Below are positions 1-5,412 of a stretch of DNA of 7,243 nucleotides, in pieces. Both the position numbers and the translations under genes were made by a program. Below the pieces are notes generated by a model. The model searched no databases. It had not been told where the DNA came from and saw only the letters and a program-made list of their open reading frames with translations. The first letter of the stretch is position 1. Each line of letters begins with the position of its first letter. This stretch comes from an uncultured Spirochaetaceae bacterium (lineage in GTDB: Bacteria > Spirochaetota > Spirochaetia > Treponematales > Treponemataceae), in assembly GCA_902796985.1 (NCBI GenBank), contig CADBRC010000244.1, forward strand, positions 1-7,243, given 5' to 3'.

Positions 1-16
1 AAAAACCGCTACAAGC

Positions 17-106
17 TTACTTTGCTTTATGCCGATTCCGCCTAAGCATCTTCTTCCGCTTATGTGTCGCGATTTTTGCGCGCTTTCGTTTTTTACCACA
101 AGGCAC
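17..106 (-). CDS. 29-residue mS38/COX24 (AURKAIP1)-family basic protein, probable small-subunit ribosomal protein
   Basis: Reading leftwards from a GTG at 106-104 gives a 29-residue protein beginning MPCGKKRKR and ending RRNRHKAK, with a TAA stop at 19-17. About half of the residues are Lys or Arg. The pattern MPCGKKRKR...IATHKRKK.LR.NRHK is one I recognise from the bacterial proteins annotated as AURKAIP1/COX24 domain (DUF1713), relatives of mitochondrial ribosomal protein mS38. In that family the peptide is thought to bind rRNA in the small subunit. The start is supported by an AAGGAG box 7 nt upstream and by the family's conserved N-terminus. The gene lies 49 bp downstream of hemW on the same strand and has its own promoter. 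It is short enough for automatic callers to skip. The role as a ribosomal protein is inferred from the family; the reading frame is directly visible. Confidence 0.88.
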   Translation of the reverse strand: MPCGKKRKRAKIATHKRKKMLRRNRHKAK

Positions 107-113
107 GATAGGA

Positions 114-119
114 CTCCTT
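114..119 (-). promoter_or_regulatory. Shine-Dalgarno of the mS38-like gene
   Basis: AAGGAG on the minus strand, 7 nt before the GTG at 106-104. It fixes the non-ATG start of the 29-codon gene. It is the best ribosome binding site in the left part of the window. Confidence 0.8.
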
Positions 120-135
120 AAAATTTCTACGCTCC

Positions 136-164
136 ATTATGCTTGTTTTTCCTTATTAAGTCAA
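136..164 (-). promoter_or_regulatory. sigma70-type promoter of the mS38-like gene, inside the end of hemW
   Basis: On the minus strand TTGACT (164-159) and CATAAT (141-136) are separated by exactly 17 nt. Each hexamer has one mismatch to consensus. The -35 box overlaps the last hemW codons, just before its TAA stop. The predicted transcription start is near 129, giving a leader of about 23 nt that contains the AAGGAG box. The small gene could therefore be expressed independently of the lepB-hemW transcript. Seen by eye; not verified by start-site mapping. Confidence 0.65.
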
Positions 165-1373
165 GTGCCTCAAAAAAGTATTCAGGAAGGAGAGGGCCTT
201 GCCCGTGAACCAGTATCTTTCGCCGTCATCTTCCTTCCGGCACCTGCATCCTTCCGCAATCCCTTTCTGGGAGGAGAATCGTTCCCATGCGCCCCTGTCC
301 ACGCCCAGCCGTGCCCTCAGGTCCCCCTTCCAGGGGGCTACGGCGGAGAACCGCCGTCTGTACTCGGCGGAACTTATTCCTTCTGTGGAGCGCAGGCCCA
401 TCATCAGGAACTCGTATTCTTCGGTCTCCAAGGGCAGCTCTTCTGTCTCCCGGGGAATCATCGGGGCATCCTTCGTGTCTCCGTCCTTCCAGAAGTCCGT
501 GTATGCCCTGATGTCCTGCGTGTTCGTCCAGCGGAAGCCGCAGCCGCCCGAGAAGGAGTATATGCTGCCGGTCGCCCCGCTTCCGGCCCCTATGTAGTCC
601 TCCTGCCTCCAGTATGCCAGGTTGTGCCGGCTTTTATGTCCTTCCCTGCAAAAGTTGGAGACTTCGTACTGGACATAGCCCGCTTGTTCCAGAATCTCCC
701 TGCCTGCAAGCCACTGCCTGTCTGCCTCGTCCTCGTCCCAGACTGTCTCTTTCCTGAGGATGCTCCCGTGCAGGGGCGTGCCTTCTTCGACGGTCAGGCT
801 GTAGAGGGACAGGTGGTCGGGGCCGTAAGAGATGCATGCTTTCAGGGAGTTCGTGAACTCCTCCGTGGTCTGGCAGGGAAGCCCGGCTATGAGGTCCAGG
901 CACAGTTCATGCCGCCAGAACTGCCTTACGCGCGCAAGCGATTCCTGTATCGTGGACGGGCTGCAGTTCCTGCCGACGCTGGTGAGGGCGCTTTCGTTCA
1001 GGCTCTGTATGCCAAGGGAGAGCCGCCTCCGTTTTGCGGGGCAGGAGGAGAAGGCTTCCAGAAGTCTTTCCGAAAGGCTTTCGGGATTCATCTCTACCGT
1101 GACTTCATCGGGGGGCGTGAGACCGGAGCATGCTGCCTGCAGGAGGGCGGACAGCTGGGCAGGGGAGAGGAGGCTGGGCGTACCGCCCCCCACGTAGACC
1201 GTCTTGAAACTGTCTATACAGGAAGTGTATTTATGGAAGGAAATTTCATTCAGAAGTGCGTCCAGGTAGTCTTCCGGTACCCCGCTGCTCTTCCCGCGGC
1301 TGAAAAAATCGCAGTAGGCACATTTGGACCTGCAGAAGGGTATATGGACGTAGAGGCTTTTGGAAACAGGCAA
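156..1373 (-). CDS. hemW: HemW, radical-SAM haem chaperone (coproporphyrinogen III oxidase-like)
   Basis: A 405-residue cytoplasmic radical-SAM protein. The [4Fe-4S] motif is C14-x3-C18-x-Y-C21-x-F, with Phe where true HemN oxidases have a fourth Cys. Next come GGGTPS (62-67) of the SAM-binding region, the EMNPES segment (94-99), GIQS (121-124) and, decisively, HNLAYW (250-255), the HNxxYW haem-binding signature of HemW. The C-terminal winged-helix-like part (MMGLR at 324-328 onward) is complete. HemW carries haem and delivers it to haem proteins; it is not the oxidase that older annotation claims. The start is TTG. An in-frame TGA, the stop of the upstream gene, sits two codons earlier and the next Met is residue 95, so TTG is the only start that keeps the Cys motif and gives the usual N-terminus. 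No good Shine-Dalgarno is visible, so translation is probably coupled to the lepB-like gene 3 nt upstream. Confidence 0.93.
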   Translation of the reverse strand: MPVSKSLYVHIPFCRSKCAYCDFFSRGKSSGVPEDYLDALLNEISFHKYTSCIDSFKTVYVGGGTPSLLSPAQLSALLQAACSGLTPPDEVTVEMNPESLSERLLEAFSSCPAKRRRLSLGIQSLNESALTSVGRNCSPSTIQESLARVRQFWRHELCLDLIAGLPCQTTEEFTNSLKACISYGPDHLSLYSLTVEEGTPLHGSILRKETVWDEDEADRQWLAGREILEQAGYVQYEVSNFCREGHKSRHNLAYWRQEDYIGAGSGATGSIYSFSGGCGFRWTNTQDIRAYTDFWKDGDTKDAPMIPRETEELPLETEEYEFLMMGLRSTEGISSAEYRRRFSAVAPWKGDLRARLGVDRGAWERFSSQKGIAEGCRCRKEDDGERYWFTGKALSFLNTFLRHLT

Positions 1374-1376
1374 ATC

Positions 1377-2081
1377 TCAGTAAGCCTTGATGTTGTTAAA
1401 GGGAAAGTACTGGAGCAGGACCCGGCCCATCAGTCTTCCGCTTTTTACCGGTCCCCACTGCCTTGAGTCCAGGCATTCCACCCGGTTGTCCGCCAGTACG
1501 AAGTATTCGCCTTCCCCGAGCGTCCGCTCGGCAAGTTCTCCGGAGACCCCGACGTTGTTCCACTCTGCCGGAATTGAGAAAATCTGGACGTTGTAGTTCT
1601 TGTCGGCAAGCTCGAATTCCGTCAGGTAGAGGTCCTTTGAAGCCGGCTTGACGTAGAGCACGAAGTCCTTCATGTAGACGCTGTCGCCCGGCAGGGCCAT
1701 CACCCGCCGGACAAAGGGCTGTCCGCTTATCTTGTCGCTCTCGGAGAAAGGCGAGATTTTCTGCAGGGTGAAGAAGCGTACCAGAGAGTCTATGGCAGCC
1801 TTGGCGAAGCTGTTTTTGCGGCCGTCCATGCGCGATATGAAGAACAGATCCCCCCGTTCCGGGTTTTTCATCAGGGGGCACACGAATGCTATGCCTCCCT
1901 TGGAGAGGCTGTCCTCCATGGTGTCGGACTTGATGTGTATGGGAAAGAGGACAAGGTTCAGAAAGAGGGTGAGGAAGATGAATATGCCGGGCAGGAGGGC
2001 AAGGGCCGTGTTTATGCGTTTCTGCCTCCTCTGCTGCATCTCAAAGGAATAGTCGATTACGTTCTGCTTTTTGCCTTTCAT
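1377..2081 (-). CDS. Signal peptidase I (S26)-family membrane protein with substituted catalytic residues
   Basis: A 234-residue protein from the ATG at 2081: a basic N-terminus (residues 1-22), one membrane segment (about 24-48), then an S26-type domain facing out of the cytoplasm. Family boxes are recognisable: KSDTMEDSL (51-59) for box B, RGD (76-78) for box C, RRVMALPGD (125-133) for box D, and ADNRVECLDSRQWG (197-210) for box E. In working type I peptidases box B is SxSM with the nucleophile Ser before Met, but here it is Thr54. Box D begins KR with the catalytic Lys; here it is Arg125. The box E Ser is Cys203 and the Gly before DNR is Ala197. The protein may be inactive or act differently, so I give no gene symbol. 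An in-frame GTG at 2099 would add six residues. I prefer 2081 because a promoter -10 box lies between the two. It is likely co-transcribed with hemW. Confidence 0.85.
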   Translation of the reverse strand: MKGKKQNVIDYSFEMQQRRQKRINTALALLPGIFIFLTLFLNLVLFPIHIKSDTMEDSLSKGGIAFVCPLMKNPERGDLFFISRMDGRKNSFAKAAIDSLVRFFTLQKISPFSESDKISGQPFVRRVMALPGDSVYMKDFVLYVKPASKDLYLTEFELADKNYNVQIFSIPAEWNNVGVSGELAERTLGEGEYFVLADNRVECLDSRQWGPVKSGRLMGRVLLQYFPFNNIKAY

Positions 2082-2089
2082 CGCGGAAG

Positions 2090-2118
2090 ATAATAGCACA
2101 AGGGAGACGGCTGTTCAA
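2090..2118 (-). promoter_or_regulatory. Extended -10 promoter of the signal-peptidase-like gene
   Basis: On the minus strand TTGAAC (2118-2113), a 17-nt spacer and TATTAT (2095-2090), preceded by TGC, which gives an extended -10 (TGnTATTAT). The -35 matches consensus at 4 of 6 positions and the -10 at 5 of 6. The predicted transcription start is at about 2083-2082, only 1-2 nt before the ATG at 2081. No Shine-Dalgarno precedes that ATG. Confidence 0.5.
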
Positions 2119-2149
2119 GAGAGTCCTGCTGCTGTCTGCTGCATGGGGC

Positions 2150-2165
2150 GGAAAATTGGAAAATT
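2150..2165. repeat. Tandem 8-bp direct repeat next to the cheR -35 box
   Basis: GGAAAATT occurs twice head to tail (2150-2157 and 2158-2165), one base before the -35 box of the cheR promoter. A short inverted repeat AATTG/CAATT (2162-2166 and 2179-2183) flanks the same -35 box. Either could be a regulator site, but the tracts are short and AT-rich, so chance is not excluded. Confidence 0.35.
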
Positions 2166-2166
2166 G

Positions 2167-2195
2167 TTTACATTTTTTCAATTGCGGTATATAAT
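2167..2195 (+). promoter_or_regulatory. Strong sigma70-type promoter of cheR
   Basis: TTTACA (2167-2172), 17-nt spacer, perfect TATAAT (2190-2195). The predicted transcription start at 2201-2203 coincides with the ATG at 2203, so the mRNA would be leaderless or nearly so. The box matches the housekeeping sigma70 consensus and not the sigma28 (flagellar) consensus, suggesting constitutive expression of cheR-cheB. Confidence 0.7.
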
Positions 2196-2202
2196 GAAAG
2201 AT

Positions 2203-3018
2203 ATGGCAGACTTGCTTAACGATTCACAGTTCAATATGTACCGCGACCTCATTTACAAGTCAAGCGGCATCACGTTTTCGGATACGAACCGTTCCATACT
2301 GGACAGCCGCCTGAAGGAGCGCCTTCGGGAGAAGCAGCTCGACGATGTGGACACCTACTATAAGATGGTCACGTCTGATCAGGAGGAATTCAAGCTCTTT
2401 CTGGACAGCATAACGACGAACCTTACCCGTTTCTTCAGGAACCAGCCGCATTTTGATGCGCTGATAAACTATGTGATTCCCCATGTCATCGAGGACAAGA
2501 AGAAGAGCGGGCAGACAAGGATAAACATCTGGAGCGCGGGCTGCTCTACCGGAGAGGAGCCGTATACGATAGCAATGCTGCTCAAGGACAAGCTTCCTGC
2601 CCCGTATACTTTCAGCATCAAGGCCTCCGACATCTCGCTCAAGTCCCTGATGGTCGGAAGACAGGGCTTTTACCAGAACAACCGCATAACGGGAATCCCG
2701 CAGGACTACTTGGACCGCTTTTTCTCCAAGACGCCGGACGGATATCAGGTCAAGCCCGAGCTTCAGTCCTGCATACACTTTGACTACCACAACCTGGCGT
2801 ATGATTCGGGCGTCAGGGATTTGGACATCGTTTTCTGCCGCAATGTCTTGATTTACTTCGATGAGGAGGCCCAGAAGTCAACGATAGACCGCTTCTGGAA
2901 TTCCATGGCAAAACACTCCTACCTTTTCATAGGCCACTCGGAGAGCCTTTTCGGCATGGACACCAAGTTCAAGTTCCTGAAGACCCAGTGGGCATGTCTG
3001 TACGAGAAAGAGGAGTAG
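2203..3018 (+). CDS. cheR: CheR, chemoreceptor glutamate O-methyltransferase
   Basis: A 271-residue cytoplasmic enzyme that transfers methyl groups from S-adenosylmethionine to glutamates of chemoreceptors. The N-terminal CheR domain spans about 8-65 (YRDLIYKSSGITF, LDSRLKERL). It is followed by TTNLTRFFRN (71-80), the SAM-binding loop IWSAGCSTGEEPYTIAML (109-126), ASDIS (141-145) for ribose contact, and FCRNVLIYFD (211-220). Length and domain order are those of a free-standing CheR, with no TPR or receiver extension. I chose ATG 2203. An in-frame ATG at 2194 overlaps the -10 hexamer and would not be transcribed from this promoter, and frames further upstream lack CheR similarity. There is no Shine-Dalgarno. 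The gene heads a unit with cheB 39 nt downstream, the usual functional opposite. Confidence 0.95.
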   Translation: MADLLNDSQFNMYRDLIYKSSGITFSDTNRSILDSRLKERLREKQLDDVDTYYKMVTSDQEEFKLFLDSITTNLTRFFRNQPHFDALINYVIPHVIEDKKKSGQTRINIWSAGCSTGEEPYTIAMLLKDKLPAPYTFSIKASDISLKSLMVGRQGFYQNNRITGIPQDYLDRFFSKTPDGYQVKPELQSCIHFDYHNLAYDSGVRDLDIVFCRNVLIYFDEEAQKSTIDRFWNSMAKHSYLFIGHSESLFGMDTKFKFLKTQWACLYEKEE

Positions 3019-3057
3019 CCGGCGTTTTTCCGGGATTTCAAAGAGGGGTGATTTTTT

Positions 3058-4257
3058 ATGGAAGACATACAGGTACTTATCTGTGATGACTCTGCATTGA
3101 TGCGCAACCTTATTTCGCGCATGATTGATTCGACGACGGGCTTGCATACTGTCGGGACGGCGATGAACGGGAAGTTCTGCCTCCAGAAAATTCCGGCCCT
3201 GCAGCCTGATATAATAATACTTGATATAGAGATGCCGGAGATGAACGGCATAGAGTTCCTCAAGGAGCGCAAGAAGCAGGGAATCGACATCCCTGTCATA
3301 GTCCTTTCGTCCATTGCGACCAAGGGTGCGTCGGTGACGATGCAGTGTCTGGAACTTGGCGCAAGCGACTTCATAACCAAGCCTTCCGGTTCCGTCTCCA
3401 GCAACATCAGTTCCGTCGGCGGAGACCTCGTGGAGATGATAGCTTCTTATGGCCGCCGCTATGCGGTCCGTAAGGGCAAGGACGTCTACCCCGTAGACTT
3501 CTTCATGCACGAGGCAAAGCTCAAGGAAGCGGAATCCGCAGCAAAGAAAGAAGGTATCGCCGACAAGATAAAGCCCTCCGTGTCCATCACGACGGGGGCT
3601 CCGCTTCCCAAGACCCTCTTCCCGAGCAAAAACAAGGAACCTGCCGTAATAGAGCCGGTGCGCAAGGGTGGTCCCATCGACATAATTGCGCTCGGAATCT
3701 CTACGGGCGGACCCAACGCCCTCCGCGAAGTCTTTGCCAAGATAGATCCCAAGCTGCCGCGCCCCATTTTGGTCGTGCAGCACATGCCCGCAGGGTTCAC
3801 CAAGGAATTTGCGGCGAGCCTGAACCGTATATGCCCGCTTGATGTCAAGGAGGCTGAGGACGGTGATTTGATTCACCCCGGACAGATTTACATTGCCCCG
3901 GGCGACTACCATATAAAGGTTGAGAAGTCTACGCTCTGCAATGTCATCCGTCTTTCCAAAGAGGACCTCCGCAACGGGCACAGGCCGTCTGCCGATGTGC
4001 TCTTCGAGTCCGTTGCCAAGATTTACCAGAACCGGGCTTTGGGCGTGATTATGACGGGAATGGGACGTGACGGTGCTGCCCAGCTTGCTGAGATGCGCAA
4101 GCAGGGTGCATGGACGCTCGGTCAGGACGAGAAGTCTTCCATCGTATACGGTATGCCCCGTGCTGCATTTGAGCTTGGGGCGGTGCAGAAGCAGGTCAGC
4201 CTGGAGAACATGGCGAAGGAAATCAACAGCACTGTTTCTGCGCACCTGAACGGCTGA
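3058..4257 (+). CDS. cheB: CheB, response-regulator protein-glutamate methylesterase/deamidase
   Basis: A 399-residue two-domain enzyme. The receiver domain (about 4-125) has acidic residues D10 and D11, phospho-acceptor D56 in ILDIEMP, switch Ser84/Ser85 and K108. The methylesterase domain (about 206-395) has its catalytic triad at S215 (GISTGG), H242 (VVQHMP) and D338 (TGMGRDGA). When CheA phosphorylates the receiver, the esterase removes methyl groups from chemoreceptors, opposing CheR. The linker between the domains (about 130-205) is long and rich in Lys, Ala and Glu, making the protein somewhat longer than the enterobacterial enzyme. The ATG is preceded by GAGGGG (3043-3048) with a 9-nt spacer. 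It lies 39 nt after cheR and its TGA overlaps the next start, so the three genes are probably one transcript. Confidence 0.96.
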   Translation: MEDIQVLICDDSALMRNLISRMIDSTTGLHTVGTAMNGKFCLQKIPALQPDIIILDIEMPEMNGIEFLKERKKQGIDIPVIVLSSIATKGASVTMQCLELGASDFITKPSGSVSSNISSVGGDLVEMIASYGRRYAVRKGKDVYPVDFFMHEAKLKEAESAAKKEGIADKIKPSVSITTGAPLPKTLFPSKNKEPAVIEPVRKGGPIDIIALGISTGGPNALREVFAKIDPKLPRPILVVQHMPAGFTKEFAASLNRICPLDVKEAEDGDLIHPGQIYIAPGDYHIKVEKSTLCNVIRLSKEDLRNGHRPSADVLFESVAKIYQNRALGVIMTGMGRDGAAQLAEMRKQGAWTLGQDEKSSIVYGMPRAAFELGAVQKQVSLENMAKEINSTVSAHLNG

Positions 4258-5393
4258 TGTCTGATAGCCGAATGGACAAGTGCTTTTTGCCCTATTTGAG
4301 GCGGATAGAACAGGAGATAGATGTCTCGCTTCCCCGTTCATCAGACGGGACGCAGGAAGCTGAGTGGCCGCAGCTTTCTTTTGGAAAAGAGTTTCCCGCC
4401 GTGAATGCCTCCCACTGGCAGCCCCTCATCGGGCCCTGCCGCGAGCTGGTCGATTTGGGGGGCAAGCGCTGGCGGCCCCTGCTGCTCGTCCTCTGCGCCC
4501 AGGCCTGGCAGGAAAGGAACGGAGATGCTGTTTCCGCTGATTCTCCTGCCCTTGATGCTGCCTACCATCTGGCTCCCCTGGTCGAATTCATCCACACGGC
4601 GAGCTTGATTCACGATGACATTGAGGATTCCTCTACGACAAGGCGGGGCAAGGATGCCGCTTACATAACCTGGGGGCTGGACACCGCCATAAACGCCGGG
4701 TCATGGCTCTACTTTCAGGCGGCGACCTGCATAGACAGCCTGTCCTTTTCCGACGGGCAGAAACTCCTGCTGTACAAAAATTATGCGATGGAGCTCCGCC
4801 GCCTTCACCTCGGCCAGGCGATGGACATTGCCTGGCACCGGGCTTCCGGAGGGGATACGGATAAAGCCTTTTTCCCGGCGGTGGACGAGTACATCGCGAT
4901 GGTACGGAACAAGACCGGGACGCTCGCATCCCTTGCTGCCAAAACCGGGCTTCTGACGGCGGGAGCGGAGGGAGAGCCCGTGCGCATGGCGGGTGAGACA
5001 GCCTCTTATATCGGGGCAGGCTTCCAGATTATCGATGACGTGATAAACCTGACGACGGGAAACCCCGGCAAGAAGCGGGGGGATGACATCGTGGAGGGCA
5101 AACGGTCCCTTCCTGTCCTGCTCTTTGTGGACAAGTACGGGCCTGCTTCCAGGGAGAGTGCTGCCTTGTCTGCCTGCTTCCTCCGTGCGGGAAAAGAGGG
5201 GATAGAAAGCCCTGCCGTCGAGGAAGCGATAGCTCTTCTGGAGAAGGCAGGTGTCATTGCGGACGCCCGGGAGCGGGGTATAGCCTTCATAAAGGACGGT
5301 TGCGCGTCGTTTACGGATTTGTTCGGCAAGGAAAACCATACTGCCTCCAGCATCTGCAACTTGTTTTATTCTATGATTCCTGCTATATTCTAA
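4257..5393 (+). CDS. trans-Polyprenyl diphosphate synthase (isoprenyl synthetase family)
   Basis: A 378-residue cytoplasmic prenyltransferase that extends allylic diphosphates with isopentenyl diphosphate. Visible motifs are GGKRWRP (68-74), the first Asp-rich motif DDIED followed by RRG (120-131), the KT pair (219-220), and the second Asp-rich region FQIIDDVIN (256-264), then KKRGDDIVEGKRSLP (272-286). The first motif is the DDxxD form, and HTASLIHDD resembles long-chain (IspB-like) enzymes rather than bacterial farnesyl synthases, which carry a longer DDxxxxD. Product length is not certain. In the second motif the third Asp is replaced by Asn264. The protein is longer than usual because about 50 residues precede the conserved core. 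The start ATG overlaps the cheB stop by one base (TGATG) with no Shine-Dalgarno, so translation is likely coupled to cheB. Confidence 0.9.
   Translation: MSDSRMDKCFLPYLRRIEQEIDVSLPRSSDGTQEAEWPQLSFGKEFPAVNASHWQPLIGPCRELVDLGGKRWRPLLLVLCAQAWQERNGDAVSADSPALDAAYHLAPLVEFIHTASLIHDDIEDSSTTRRGKDAAYITWGLDTAINAGSWLYFQAATCIDSLSFSDGQKLLLYKNYAMELRRLHLGQAMDIAWHRASGGDTDKAFFPAVDEYIAMVRNKTGTLASLAAKTGLLTAGAEGEPVRMAGETASYIGAGFQIIDDVINLTTGNPGKKRGDDIVEGKRSLPVLLFVDKYGPASRESAALSACFLRAGKEGIESPAVEEAIALLEKAGVIADARERGIAFIKDGCASFTDLFGKENHTASSICNLFYSMIPAIF
5361..5389 (+). promoter_or_regulatory. Extended -10 promoter within the end of the prenyl synthase gene
   Basis: TTGTTT (5361-5366), exactly 17 nt, then TGC followed by TATATT (5384-5389), a TGn extended -10. 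The predicted transcription start is near 5396, leaving a leader of about 17 nt that contains GGAGG. The tract is noticeably AT-rich against GC-rich coding surroundings. It could drive the TPR, rseC-like and glycosyltransferase genes separately from cheR-cheB. Confidence 0.55.
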
Positions 5394-5397
5394 GCAT

Positions 5398-5402
5398 GGA
5401 GG
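5398..5402 (+). promoter_or_regulatory. Shine-Dalgarno of the TPR gene
   Basis: GGAGG, 10 nt before the ATG at 5413. It supports that start over the out-of-frame ATG at 5396, which lies upstream of and overlaps the box. Confidence 0.7.
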
Positions 5403-5412
5403 ATCGAAAGCC

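Noticed and set aside
1..16. T-run on the minus strand after the mS38-like gene, possible terminator
   Set aside because: Only the trailing Ts (5-1) are seen. No convincing stem can be drawn before the window edge, so it cannot be called.
165..1466. 433-codon open frame on the plus strand, antisense to hemW and the end of the lepB-like gene
   Set aside because: The translation shows no recognisable domain, is rich in Gly, Pro and Arg as GC-rich antisense frames are, and lies opposite two genes with clear motifs.
2082..2099. GTG start at 2099 for the lepB-like gene
   Set aside because: It has no Shine-Dalgarno and lies upstream of and overlapping the predicted -10 box (2090-2095), so it would not be transcribed from that promoter. 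Not fully excluded if another promoter exists.
2071..2202. N-terminal extension of cheR from an upstream TTG
   Set aside because: The extra 44 residues have no CheR similarity, run through the promoter and overlap the divergent gene.
3019..3037. Possible terminator between cheR and cheB (CCGG, T-run, CCGG)
   Set aside because: The stem is only 4 bp, the T-run is in the loop and not after the stem, and cheB clearly belongs to the same unit.
2878..4341. 487-codon open frame on the minus strand, antisense to cheB and overlapping cheR and the prenyl synthase gene
   Set aside because: It has Arg-, His- and Leu-rich nonsense composition with no family motif, and its openness follows from the avoidance of TTA, CTA and TCA codons in the sense genes.
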